From JAADHG01 sp964418645 (GTDB lineage: Bacteria; Bacteroidota; Bacteroidia; Flavobacteriales; Flavobacteriaceae): a stretch of DNA of 64,000 nt. The stretch's first letter is position 1, and each line of letters starts with the position of its first letter. The stretch lies in the NCBI GenBank assembly GCA_964418645.1, contig CAYQME010000004.1, forward strand, positions 17,773 to 81,772. Reading direction: 5' to 3'. This document shows, one piece after another, positions 9,151 to 17,982 of the stretch. The notes beneath the pieces are model-generated. The model saw only the letters and a list, made by a program, of their open reading frames with translations. It searched no databases and was not told the origin of the DNA. A program made the position numbers and the translations under genes.

Positions 9151-9250
9151 NNNNNNNNNNNNNNNNNNNNNNNNNNNNNNNNNNNNNNNNNNNNNNNNNN
9201 NNNNNNNNNNNNNNNNNNNNNNNNNNNNNNNNNNNNNNNNNNNNNNNNNN
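9151..9250. other. Assembly gap (100 N)
   Basis: Exactly 100 consecutive N, the usual placeholder for a scaffold gap of unknown length. It removes the start of the HYC_CC_PP gene and the promoters of the divergent neighbours. Real distance across it is unknown. Confidence 0.99.
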
Positions 9251-9251
9251 A

Positions 9252-9644
9252 ACCTCTTTATTTTTAGCATTCCTAGTGTTATTCTCTACAATGTCACTAA
9301 CCATTAATGAGCATTATTGTGGTGATGTATTAGTTGATATTACAATATATTCGAACGCTAATAGTTGTGGAATGGATATGCATTCCTCTGAAAAAAATTC
9401 GCAAGAGCTAATTACAAAAAAAGAGTGTTGTAATGATGAACATATTGTAAAAGAAGGGCAAAATGAATTAAACATTTCTACTAATTCACTTTCGTTTGAT
9501 CAACAATTGTTTGTTGCTTCTTTTATTTATTCTTATGTAAATTTATTTGAAGGATTAGATAATAAAACTATTCCTTTTAGAGATTATTCTCCCCCTTTAA
9601 TTGATAAAGACATACAAGTACTTTATCAAACTTTCCTTATTTGA
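9252..9644 (+). CDS. HYC_CC_PP family small secreted protein (5' end in the gap)
   Basis: The frame is open from the edge of the gap, and the residues before the GTG at 9276 (SLFLAFLVLFSTMSLT) read as the end of a signal peptide. The true start is therefore inside the gap. The mature part shows the three features that name this Bacteroidota family: NEHYCGD, KKECCNDEH and DYSPPLIDKD. A His/Met/Cys-rich stretch (SCGMDMHSSEK) suggests metal binding. It leads into the cusA-tolC-cusB block, where such proteins are commonly found. Biochemical function is not established to my knowledge. Confidence 0.8.
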   Translation, partial: TSLFLAFLVLFSTMSLTINEHYCGDVLVDITIYSNANSCGMDMHSSEKNSQELITKKECCNDEHIVKEGQNELNISTNSLSFDQQLFVASFIYSYVNLFEGLDNKTIPFRDYSPPLIDKDIQVLYQTFLI

Positions 9645-9779
9645 TTTAACTTTTTGTGCATTTTTTCATTGTTTAGATATATGTTAATAATTCTATTTCA
9701 ATGTAATAGTATCTATAACATCAATTGTATAGATTCTAAAACAAATTAAAAGTTATAAAAATCAAATAAATCATTATAA

Positions 9780-12700
9780 ATGTTAAACAAAACCATTCGT
9801 TATTTTCTTGAAAACAAGTTAATAACATTCATGCTACTAGCTGCTTTTATTATTGGAGGTATTGTTACAGCACCATTTAACTGGGACATTTCATGGATGG
9901 AAAGAAATCCAGTTCCTGTTGATGCAATTCCCGATATAGGTGAAAACCAACAAATCGTTTTTACTGAATGGATGGGACAATCGCCACAAGATATAGAAGA
10001 TCAAATTACCTATCCTTTAACTACTGCTTTACTTGGAATTCCAGGAGTAAAAACTATTAGAAGTAATTCTATTTTTGGGCTTTCCAGTATCTATATTATT
10101 TTTAACGATGATGTAGATTTTTATTGGAGTAGAACACGGATACTAGAAAAGTTAAATTCCTTACCTCCAGGAACCGTTCCTGATGAAGTTAAACCTGCTC
10201 TTGGTCCTGATGCAACAGCTCTAGGACAAGTATATTGGTATACTCTAGAAGGAAGAAACCCTAAAACTGGCGAACCTACAGGTGGATGGGATCCACAAGA
10301 ACTAAGAACCATTCAAGACTTTTATGTAAGATATTATCTAACGGCTGCAAGTGGTGTTTCAGAAGTAGCTTCCATTGGTGGCTATTTAAAAGAATATCAA
10401 ATAGAGATAGATCCTGACGCAATGAAAGCCAATAATGTTGATGTTAAGATGATCATGAATGCTGTAAAAAACAGCAACCTTGATATTGGCGCCCGAACAT
10501 TAGAGTTTAATAAAGTTGAATATCTAGTTAGAGGATTAGGTTACATAAAAAACTTAAGCGATCTAGAAGAAAGTGTAGTTTCCGTTAGGGATAACGTTCC
10601 TATTCGTCTAAAAGACGTTGCTAAAATACAATTTGGTCCAGCCACACGAAGAGGTGGTCTTGACAAAAGTGGTGTTGAAGCTGTTGGAGGTGTGGTGGTT
10701 GCCAGATATGGTGCAAATCCACAAGAAGTAATTCATAATCTTAAAAGTAAAATTGCTGAAGTCGCTCCGGGTTTACCTTCTAAAACATTAGCTGATGGAA
10801 CAGTTTCTAAAATTACTATAGTACCATTTTATGATCGTTCTGGATTAATTCAAGAAACTTTAGGCACACTAGAGTCTTCACTATCTCACGAAATACTAAT
10901 TAGTATCTTGGTTGTTATTGTGTTAGTACTCAACTTAAGAGCATCAGTATTAATTTCAACATTACTTCCAGTCGGTGTTTTGATGACTTTTATATTAATG
11001 AAATATTTTAATGTAGATGCAAACATCGTAGCCCTTTCAGGTATAGCCATCGCCATTGGAGTCATGGTTGATGTAGGCATTGTATTTACCGAAAATATTA
11101 TAAGGCATCTAGAAATGCCCGAAAATGAAGGCATTAAAGGGAAAAAATTAGTACAGGTAATTTATGTTGCAACTGTTGAAGTCGCTTCGGCTATTATGAC
11201 AGCATTGGCAACAACCATTGTAAGTTTCTTGCCTGTTTTTGCAATGCAAGCTTCCGAAGGAAAATTATTCAGGCCACTAGCATGGACCAAAACATTTGCT
11301 TTAGTATCATCCTTATTTATTGGAATTATGTTTATTCCTGCCATAGCGCAAGTACTTTTTTCTATACGTTTTGATAAAAAGAAAACAAGTAGAATTTTCA
11401 ATGCGCTGTTAATTGGCTTTGGTATTGTTTTTACAATTGCTTATGGAAGTATTATTGCGTTTGCGTTGATTGCTTTTGGTGTAAATAATTTATTAACCAA
11501 AGTATCTCCACGTAGTTTATTAAATAATAAAATTAAACTTCCATATTCAGAAAAAATAGCAAACTATTTTAATATTGCTATTACCATACTTATTGTAATT
11601 TACTTTTTAACTATTGAATGGATGCCGTTAGGTGCTTCTAATTCTACACTTGTCAATTTTATTTTTGTAATTATTATAGTTGGCTCTGTACTAGGAGTAT
11701 TAATGACCATTGTGCATTACTACACTACAGTTTTAGCTTGGTGTTTAAATAATAAATGGAAATTTTTAGGCATCCCAATTGTTGTTGTATTCTTTGGAAT
11801 AACTATTTGGATAGGTTTTGCAAAAACCTTTAGTTTCATGCCAAATTTTGTTAAGAATAATAGTGCATGGACTAGTTTAGAAAAATCATTTCCAGGTATT
11901 GGAAAAGAGTTTATGCCAGCTTTAGACGAAGGATCTTTCTTGTTAATGCCTACAACAATGCCACATTCAGGGATTACTGAAAATATGGAAGTGATTGCTA
12001 CAATTAATAAGCACATGAATTCTATTCCTGAAATAGCATCTTCTGTAGGTAAATGGGGACGTGTAAATTCAGCTTTAGATCCAGCACCAACATCAATGTA
12101 TGAAAATACTATAAACTATATTCCAGAATATATATTAGATGAAGATGGACATAGAGAACGTTTTAAAGTAGATGAGGATGAAGCCTTTGTTTTAAAAGAT
12201 GGTTCAACTTATAAATATGGTGAAGATGAATTCAGAAAAATAACCGAAGATGAATTAATACCTGATGAAGATGGTGAAAACTTTAGACAATGGCGTGAAA
12301 AAATTAAAAGACCTGATGATATTTGGAAAGAAATTGTAAAACATTCTAAATTCCCAGGATTAACTTCTGCCCCAAAGCTACAGCCTATTCAAACTCGTTT
12401 AATAATGTTGGCAACAGGTATGCGAGCTCCAATGGGAATAAAAGTATTTGGTCCAACATTAGAAGTTATCGAAAAAGTTGGGTTTGAATTAGAAAGCATT
12501 TTAAAAGAAGTTCCTAGTGTAAACCCTCCTACTGTATTTGCCGATAGAGTTGTTGGTAAACCCTATTTAGAAATTAAACTAAACAGACAGGCAATGTCTC
12601 GCTATGGTTTAACCATTAAAGATATGCAAATGCAACTATCGGTTGCTGTTGGCGGAAAACAATTAACAACAACTGTTGAAGGTAGGGAACGTTTTCCTGT

Positions 12701-13619
12701 ACGTGTACGTTATGCCAGAGAATTTAGAGATAATCCTGAAGACATTAAAAAGATCTTAATTCCAACTCCAGCTGGAGTTCAGGTTGAGTTAGGTGAATTA
12801 GCATCTATAGAATATGTAAGAGGACCTCAAGTTATTAAAGCAGAAGACACTTTTTTAACAGGATATGTCATCTTTGATATGAAAGATGGAAATGCAGAAA
12901 CTAATGTTGTTGAAGATGCTCAAGCTCTTATTAAGTCTAAAATAGATTCGGGCGAATTCCAATTACCCGATGGAGTTACCTATCGTTTTACTGGTAACTA
13001 TGAAAATCAAATTAGAGCATCAAAACGTTTACTAATTGTTGTGCCAATTTCGTTAATTCTAATCTTGTTAATATTATATTTTCAATTCAAATCGATTTTA
13101 CCATCACTCATGGTATTTACAGGAATTTTTGTAGCTTTTTCTGGTGGTTTTATTATGATATGGTTGTATGGTCAAGATTGGTTCTTAAATTTCAGTTTTG
13201 CTGGAGTTCATATGCGAGACTTGTTCCAGTTACACACTATTAATTTAAGTGTCGCTGTTTGGGTAGGTTTTATTGCACTCTTTGGTATTGCAACAGATGA
13301 TGGTGTTATTATGGGTACCTATTTAACACAAGTTTTTGATGAGGAAAAACCAACAACAATCGAAGGTATAAAAACATCTGTATTACATGCTGGAGCAAAA
13401 CGTGTAAGGCCTGCAATGATGACTGCTGCTGTGGCAGTTATTGCATTAATACCTGTATTAACAGCAACAGGAAAGGGAGCCGATGTAATGGTCCCAATGG
13501 CAATTCCATCATTTGGAGGCATGCTGCTGCAAGTAATGACCATGTTTGTTGTTCCCGTGCTATACTGTATGTGGAAAGAGCGTAACTTGATTAATAAACT
13601 AAAAAGGTCTAATGCATAA
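9780..13619 (+). CDS. cusA: CusA/CzcA-family heavy-metal efflux RND transporter
   Basis: The inner-membrane proton-driven pump of a tripartite metal exporter, 1279 residues. Proton-relay Asp431 is in IAIGVMVDVGIVFTEN. Three methionines align by eye with the E. coli CusA Cu/Ag site: Met723 (LLMPTTMP), Met773 (DPAPTSM) and Met876 (IMLATGM). This favours Cu+/Ag+ over Zn/Co. Compared with CusA (~1047 residues) there is a ~124-residue extra membrane-rich stretch before Met723 and ~54 extra residues, strongly acidic, between Met773 and Met876. The stop overlaps the beginning of the TolC-like frame, and cusB follows, forming a cusA-tolC-cusB operon. Confidence 0.93.
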   Translation: MLNKTIRYFLENKLITFMLLAAFIIGGIVTAPFNWDISWMERNPVPVDAIPDIGENQQIVFTEWMGQSPQDIEDQITYPLTTALLGIPGVKTIRSNSIFGLSSIYIIFNDDVDFYWSRTRILEKLNSLPPGTVPDEVKPALGPDATALGQVYWYTLEGRNPKTGEPTGGWDPQELRTIQDFYVRYYLTAASGVSEVASIGGYLKEYQIEIDPDAMKANNVDVKMIMNAVKNSNLDIGARTLEFNKVEYLVRGLGYIKNLSDLEESVVSVRDNVPIRLKDVAKIQFGPATRRGGLDKSGVEAVGGVVVARYGANPQEVIHNLKSKIAEVAPGLPSKTLADGTVSKITIVPFYDRSGLIQETLGTLESSLSHEILISILVVIVLVLNLRASVLISTLLPVGVLMTFILMKYFNVDANIVALSGIAIAIGVMVDVGIVFTENIIRHLEMPENEGIKGKKLVQVIYVATVEVASAIMTALATTIVSFLPVFAMQASEGKLFRPLAWTKTFALVSSLFIGIMFIPAIAQVLFSIRFDKKKTSRIFNALLIGFGIVFTIAYGSIIAFALIAFGVNNLLTKVSPRSLLNNKIKLPYSEKIANYFNIAITILIVIYFLTIEWMPLGASNSTLVNFIFVIIIVGSVLGVLMTIVHYYTTVLAWCLNNKWKFLGIPIVVVFFGITIWIGFAKTFSFMPNFVKNNSAWTSLEKSFPGIGKEFMPALDEGSFLLMPTTMPHSGITENMEVIATINKHMNSIPEIASSVGKWGRVNSALDPAPTSMYENTINYIPEYILDEDGHRERFKVDEDEAFVLKDGSTYKYGEDEFRKITEDELIPDEDGENFRQWREKIKRPDDIWKEIVKHSKFPGLTSAPKLQPIQTRLIMLATGMRAPMGIKVFGPTLEVIEKVGFELESILKEVPSVNPPTVFADRVVGKPYLEIKLNRQAMSRYGLTIKDMQMQLSVAVGGKQLTTTVEGRERFPVRVRYAREFRDNPEDIKKILIPTPAGVQVELGELASIEYVRGPQVIKAEDTFLTGYVIFDMKDGNAETNVVEDAQALIKSKIDSGEFQLPDGVTYRFTGNYENQIRASKRLLIVVPISLILILLILYFQFKSILPSLMVFTGIFVAFSGGFIMIWLYGQDWFLNFSFAGVHMRDLFQLHTINLSVAVWVGFIALFGIATDDGVIMGTYLTQVFDEEKPTTIEGIKTSVLHAGAKRVRPAMMTAAVAVIALIPVLTATGKGADVMVPMAIPSFGGMLLQVMTMFVVPVLYCMWKERNLINKLKRSNA

Positions 13620-13629
13620 ATTAAAAAAA

Positions 13630-14877
13630 ATGGAAAAATATATTTATAAAATTCTTTTATTCAGTGCATTATTGATGTTTAGTACAAACATCTCTGGTCA
13701 AGAAAGTTTAAAGAATTATTTAGAAACTGCAGCGACAAATAATCCTGGTTTAAAAGCCAAGTTTAGCAATTACATGGCTGCTATGGAAAAAGTACCTCAA
13801 GTAGGTACATTACCAGATCCTAGTTTTGCTTTCGGGTATTTTATTCAACCTGTAGAAACCAGAGTTGGTCCACAAAATTGGAGATTTAATATTGCTCAAA
13901 GCTTCCCTTGGTTTGGATTGTTAAGTGCCAAAGAAGATGTTGCCACAGAAATGGCAAATGCTAAATACGAGGTGTTTGAAAACACTAAATCTAATCTTTT
14001 CTTTGAGGTTAAAACAGCGTATTACAACTATTACTTTATTGAAAAAGCAATAGAAATAACCCAAGAAAATATTCAAATACTTGAGGTTTTTAAACGCTTA
14101 TCTTTAGTTAAAATTGAAGCTGGTAAAGCATCAATAGTTGATGAGCTTCGTGTAGAGTTAGAGTTAAACGATTTACGCAATCAATTAGCATTACTCTCTG
14201 ATACAAAAAAGGTATTACAAATAAAGTTTAACAACTTATTAAATACGGATACTTCAGCTATTATTGAAGTACCTGAAACCTTATGGCAAGATGAACTGTC
14301 AATTAACAAACAAGCAGTTTTAGAAGAAATTTATAGTTCAAACCATGAATTAAAAAGTATTGAGCATAAATTAAATGCCTTTGTTAATCAAGAGGTCGTA
14401 GCAAAAAAACAAGGGTTACCAAAATTTAATATTGGTCTTGGCTACACTATTGTTAGCAAAAATTCAGGATCTTCATTTTCAGATAATGGTAAAGATGCCT
14501 TTTTATTTCCTTCCATAGGAATTAAAATTCCATTGTACCGAAATAAATATAAAGCGCTTATAAAGGAAGCTAAATATTTACAAGAAGCCGAATTATCTAA
14601 AAAAGAAGATAAACAAAACACCTTAACAACGGTATATGAAAATACCTTTAAAAATTTTAGTGATAGTGACAGACGTATTTTGCTAAATCAAACACAATCA
14701 GAAATTGCTAAAAAAGTATTAGATGTTCTAATCACCTCCTACTCTACAGATTCTAAAGATTTTGAAGAAGTGTTACGTATAGAACGACAATTACTAAAAT
14801 ACGAATTAGCTTATCAAAAAGCATTAACTGATAAAAATGCAGCAACAGCGTTTGTTGAATATTTAATAGGAAATTAA
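13630..14877 (+). CDS. TolC-family outer-membrane efflux protein (CusC role)
   Basis: A 415-residue outer-membrane channel for the RND pump. I prefer the ATG at 13630, which gives a standard signal peptide (MEKYIYKILLFSALLMFSTNISG). The upstream ATG at 13612 overlaps cusA by 8 bp and would add six residues. The protein has the long alternating coiled-coil helices of the family (ENTKSNLFFEVKTAYYNYYFIE; KKEDKQNTLTTVYENTFKNF) and a duplicated architecture. It reads as OEP family by pattern. Its position between cusA and cusB assigns it to copper/silver efflux. Confidence 0.88.
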   Translation: MEKYIYKILLFSALLMFSTNISGQESLKNYLETAATNNPGLKAKFSNYMAAMEKVPQVGTLPDPSFAFGYFIQPVETRVGPQNWRFNIAQSFPWFGLLSAKEDVATEMANAKYEVFENTKSNLFFEVKTAYYNYYFIEKAIEITQENIQILEVFKRLSLVKIEAGKASIVDELRVELELNDLRNQLALLSDTKKVLQIKFNNLLNTDTSAIIEVPETLWQDELSINKQAVLEEIYSSNHELKSIEHKLNAFVNQEVVAKKQGLPKFNIGLGYTIVSKNSGSSFSDNGKDAFLFPSIGIKIPLYRNKYKALIKEAKYLQEAELSKKEDKQNTLTTVYENTFKNFSDSDRRILLNQTQSEIAKKVLDVLITSYSTDSKDFEEVLRIERQLLKYELAYQKALTDKNAATAFVEYLIGN

Positions 14878-14887
14878 AAAATATAAA

Positions 14888-16231
14888 ATGAAAAAATATA
14901 GAAATTATATTATAGGAGCCGGAATTTTAATTCTCGGAATTATTTTAGGCAACGTATTTTCTGGCGGAAGCTCAGAAGTAATAATTAAAGATGGCGAACA
15001 TGAATATGTTCAAGATAAGGAAACTGGATTATGGACATGCTCAATGCATCCACAAATTAGAATGGAAAAACCAGGAAAATGCCCTATTTGTGGCATGACT
15101 TTAATTCCATTAGAAACGTCCAGTGACAATTCAGAAAATATAGCAGACAATGAAATTGTAATGACGCCTGAAGCAATTCAATTAGCGAACATTCAAACCA
15201 CCATTGTGGAACGTTCTAAAGTAAATAAAGAAATTCGCCTACTTGGAAGAGTCAAGCCTGATGAAAGACGATTATATTCCCAGGTTTCACACATTCCTGG
15301 ACGAATCGAGCGCTTGTATGTCAATTTTACAGGAGAAAAAGTATCAAAAAGACAACGAATAGTACGCCTGTACTCTCCAGAATTAATTACTGCACAAAAA
15401 GAATTGTTTGAAGCCATACGATCTAGAGATGTTTATCCACAATTATACAGGGCATCTCGTAATAAATTAAAGTTATGGAAACTTTCAGAAAAGCAAATAG
15501 ATGCTATCGAGAAATCCGGAAAAGTCAATGAGCAAGTAGATATCTATTCCGATTATTCAGGGTATGTAATGAAACGTAATGTTGAGTTGGGTGACCATAT
15601 CATGGAAGGGAGTAATTTATTTGATATTGCAAATTTAAGTTCGGTTTGGGTGATGTTTGAGGCCTACGAATCTGATATTCCTTGGATTCATATTGGAGAT
15701 AAAGTCGACTTTACCATACAAGCCATTCCAGATAAAGCATTTAATGGGAAAATAACTTACGTAGATCCTTTTGTATCTTCAAGTACACGAGTTGCTAAAG
15801 TGAGAGTTGAGGTGACTAATGCAGCTCAAAAATTATTACCAGAAATGTATGCGACTGGCATTATTAAAGCAAAACTTAAAAACGTAAATGACGCTATAAT
15901 TATTCCTAAATCAGCAGTATTATGGACCGGAAAACGTGCTGTAGTTTATGTAAAAGTACCGCATGAGAAAACCATTTCTTTTGTTTATAGAGAAATTATT
16001 TTAGGCCAAGATATGGGTGATTTCTATATCGTATCAAGCGGCTTGGATGCTGGTGAAACAGTAGCAACAAATGGTGTCTTTAGAATTGATGCTTCTGCGC
16101 AATTATTGGGACAAAAAAGTATGATGAATCCAACAGGAGCAAAAGGAGCAACTGGAGGTATGGCAGGCATGGATATGGATATGGATATGGATATGGATAA
16201 AAATAAGAAGATTAAAGATTCAATAAATTAA
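14888..16231 (+). CDS. cusB: CusB-type periplasmic adaptor with heavy-metal-binding domain
   Basis: The membrane-fusion subunit linking CusA to the outer-membrane channel, 447 residues. After an N-terminal membrane anchor comes a short heavy-metal-binding domain, WTCSMHPQI ... GKCPICGMTLIP. A barrel-sandwich/lipoyl region follows (IPGRIERLYVNFTGEKVSKR ... YSGYVMKRNVELGDHI) and then the beta-barrel domain (IHIGDKVDFTIQAIPD). The C-terminus carries a methionine-aspartate run encoded by five tandem ATGGAT units (16169-16198), plausibly a soft-metal sponge. It is 10 bp downstream of the TolC-like gene, in the same operon. Confidence 0.92.
   Translation: MKKYRNYIIGAGILILGIILGNVFSGGSSEVIIKDGEHEYVQDKETGLWTCSMHPQIRMEKPGKCPICGMTLIPLETSSDNSENIADNEIVMTPEAIQLANIQTTIVERSKVNKEIRLLGRVKPDERRLYSQVSHIPGRIERLYVNFTGEKVSKRQRIVRLYSPELITAQKELFEAIRSRDVYPQLYRASRNKLKLWKLSEKQIDAIEKSGKVNEQVDIYSDYSGYVMKRNVELGDHIMEGSNLFDIANLSSVWVMFEAYESDIPWIHIGDKVDFTIQAIPDKAFNGKITYVDPFVSSSTRVAKVRVEVTNAAQKLLPEMYATGIIKAKLKNVNDAIIIPKSAVLWTGKRAVVYVKVPHEKTISFVYREIILGQDMGDFYIVSSGLDAGETVATNGVFRIDASAQLLGQKSMMNPTGAKGATGGMAGMDMDMDMDMDKNKKIKDSIN
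16169..16198 (+). repeat. Hexanucleotide tandem repeat (ATGGAT x5) in cusB
   Basis: Five perfect copies of ATGGAT encode Met-Asp pairs near the C-terminus of CusB. Changes in copy number would keep frame and alter only the number of Met-Asp pairs. Confidence 0.95.
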
Positions 16232-16259
16232 GTATAACAATAAAATTAAAACAATTAAA

Positions 16260-16829
16260 ATGAGAAAATTAAAAGTAACAACAGGAATTTTAGTAATGGC
16301 TTTTATAGCTTTAACAATATCATCATGTAAAAACAATAAAAAGGAACATTTTGATGAGCATGAACAAGAAACTACAACTGAATCAAGAGATATAACCGCA
16401 TCCACTCAAAAAAATAGTGCTACTTCAGAAATCGTTGATAGCTATTTACAAATTAAAAATGCATTAGTTTCTGACAGTAAAGATGATGCTGCTAAAGGTG
16501 CATCTATGATGCTTATGGCTTTTTCAAACTTTGATATGACACAATTAGGTGAAGCACAACACAAGGAATATATGGAAATATACGAAAGTGCTAAAGAACA
16601 AGCAGAACATATTGTAAAAAGCCCAATAGATCATCAAAGAGAACATTTTGAAACTATGAGTACAGATGTTAATGACTTAATTACATTATTAGGTACAGAT
16701 AAAACTTTATATGTAGATTATTGTCCAATGAAAAAAGTGAGCTGGTTAAGCGAAACTAAAGACATCAAAAATCCGTTTTATGGAAGTAAAATGATGACTT
16801 GTGGGAACGTAAAAAAACAAATCAATTAA
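16260..16829 (+). CDS. DUF3347 domain lipoprotein
   Basis: A 189-residue protein with a lipoprotein-type signal (FIALTISSC), so probably anchored in the envelope. After a His/Glu-rich linker comes the DUF3347 domain. Its conserved C-terminal pattern is visible as YVDYCPM ... WLSETKDIKNPFYGSKMMTCG. The Cys/Met content of this domain and its constant association with cus/cop genes suggest periplasmic copper binding; this is inference. It lies 28 bp downstream of cusB and is followed by a hairpin, so it may close the cus operon. Confidence 0.85.
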   Translation: MRKLKVTTGILVMAFIALTISSCKNNKKEHFDEHEQETTTESRDITASTQKNSATSEIVDSYLQIKNALVSDSKDDAAKGASMMLMAFSNFDMTQLGEAQHKEYMEIYESAKEQAEHIVKSPIDHQREHFETMSTDVNDLITLLGTDKTLYVDYCPMKKVSWLSETKDIKNPFYGSKMMTCGNVKKQIN

Positions 16830-16843
16830 TTAATAGCTTATTA

Positions 16844-16877
16844 AGACCTACAAGGTTTAAAATAATCTTGTAGGTCT
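16844..16877 (+). terminator. Stem-loop after the DUF3347 gene
   Basis: An 11-bp perfect inverted repeat (AGACCTACAAG at 16844-16854, CTTGTAGGTCT at 16867-16877) with a 12-nt loop, 15 bp after the stop codon. No clear T tract follows, so termination is likely but not certain. Confidence 0.55.
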
Positions 16878-16892
16878 AATAATAAAGTTAAT

Positions 16893-17346
16893 ATGAAGAT
16901 TTTAAAAAAATAGCAATAGTACTTTTTATTGTTTTAATAGGCATTCAATTTGTTCCAACAACATACAATATAAGTAATGAAGTTTTAGAAACAGATTTTA
17001 CAATAATTTACAATGCACCACAAAATATTAAAACCTTGTTAAAAACATCGTGCTACGATTGCCATAGTAACTATACAAATTATTCTTGGTATAGCAAAAT
17101 TCAATCAGGTGATTGGTTTATGGAAAAGCATATTAATGAAGGCAAAGAAGAATTAATTTTCAGCACTTTTGGAGACTATTCAGGACGAAGAAAAAAAAGC
17201 AAACTAAAGTCTCTAATTAGTCAATAAGAGATGATGAAATGCCAATTGCCTCTTATACTCTGGTACATAGAGATGTTAAACTTTCTGAAGAAGATAAAAC
17301 AATGATAACTAAATGGCTAAATAATATTAGAGATAACCTTAAATAA
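16893..17346 (+). pseudogene. Haem-binding-domain protein gene broken by two single-base losses
   Basis: Reading with two corrections gives a complete small protein of the Haem_bd type. It has an N-terminal membrane segment (KKIAIVLFIVLIGIQFVP), a CxxCH haem motif (SCYDCHSNYTNYSWYS), the family's HINEGKEEL, and a C-terminus with DDEMPIASYTLVHRDVKLSEED. As written, the frame stops after six codons at an A7 run (16904-16910), where eight A are needed. It stops again after SLISQ (about 17221-17226), where one A is missing before ATAAGAGAT. Only the middle (about 17036-17227) is open. It is either a recent pseudogene or an artefact of undercalled A runs in a draft assembly. Confidence 0.8.
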
Positions 17347-17350
17347 AACA

Positions 17351-17920
17351 ATGCAAAACAGTATTGAAATAACAGTTAAAAATATGGTTTGCAACCGCTG
17401 TATAAAAGTGGTTAAAGAAGAACTGACTAAAAACAATATTAGTTTTACACATGTAGATTTAGGCAAAATATTTATCGACAAGCTACTTTCAATTCAAGAA
17501 AATGAACTTTTAAAACAAATTCTTAATAAAGAAGGATTTGAACTGGTTGAAGATAAAGAAGCAATAATTGTTAGTAAAATAAAAGCATTAGTAATAAAAA
17601 TTATCCATCAGGGAAGAGAAAAACCTCTACACCAAAACTTTTCAGATTATCTTACTTCACAAATAGGAATAGATTATTCTCATATGAGTAAACTGTTTTC
17701 AGAAATAGAGGGAAATACAATAGTACAATACATTATACAACAACGCATAGAACGCGCCAAAGAATTTATTATCTATAATGAATTAACATTAAGTCAAATT
17801 TCTAACGAACTTAATTACAGCTGTCCACAACATTTATCACGACAATTTAAACAAGTAACAGGATTAACACCCACAGAATTTAAAAAAATTGGGAGACGAA
17901 AAAAATTAGATAACGTATAA
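17351..17920 (+). CDS. AraC-family transcriptional regulator with CxxC heavy-metal-domain-like N-terminus
   Basis: A 189-residue regulator. The C-terminal ~100 residues are an AraC/XylS double helix-turn-helix (IDYSHMSKLFSEIEG ... LTLSQISNELNYSCPQHLSRQFKQVTGLTPTEFKK). The first ~75 residues resemble a heavy-metal-associated domain: EITVKNMVCNRCIKVVKEEL has the CxxC metal site and the beta-alpha-beta pattern. This suggests direct sensing of Cu+/Ag+ by an AraC protein, an inference from domain order and context. It starts 4 bp after the broken haem-domain gene. Its stop codon lies inside a 19-bp sequence repeated before copA, a likely operator. Confidence 0.82.
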   Translation: MQNSIEITVKNMVCNRCIKVVKEELTKNNISFTHVDLGKIFIDKLLSIQENELLKQILNKEGFELVEDKEAIIVSKIKALVIKIIHQGREKPLHQNFSDYLTSQIGIDYSHMSKLFSEIEGNTIVQYIIQQRIERAKEFIIYNELTLSQISNELNYSCPQHLSRQFKQVTGLTPTEFKKIGRRKKLDNV

Positions 17921-17963
17921 CCAAAATCATGCACAAAACTATTGCAAAACGATAGTACATTTG
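17918..17963 (+). promoter_or_regulatory. Operator-like 19-mer plus -7 element before the NDH-2 gene
   Basis: TAACCAAAATCATGCACAA (17918-17936), then 20 bp, then ACATTTG inside a perfect TACATTTG -7 element (17956-17963). The same arrangement, one mismatch in the 19-mer and the same 20-bp spacing, occurs before copA (20199-20244). The 19-mer sits where an activator would contact polymerase at -35. The bound protein is inferred, the match is seen. Confidence 0.65.
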
Positions 17964-17982
17964 ATAAGCAAAACCTTTAAAA

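Noticed and set aside
9040..9307. Open frames running through the run of N
   Set aside because: They exist only because N codons read as unknown residues. The real frames are the leftward gene starting at 9129 and the rightward HYC_CC_PP gene entering from the gap.
9651..9667. Possible third operator copy (TTGTGCAT, reverse orientation) before cusA
   Set aside because: Only the 8-bp core matches and about 12 of 18 positions overall. In DNA this A+T rich that is weak, and no -7 element follows at the 20-bp spacing.
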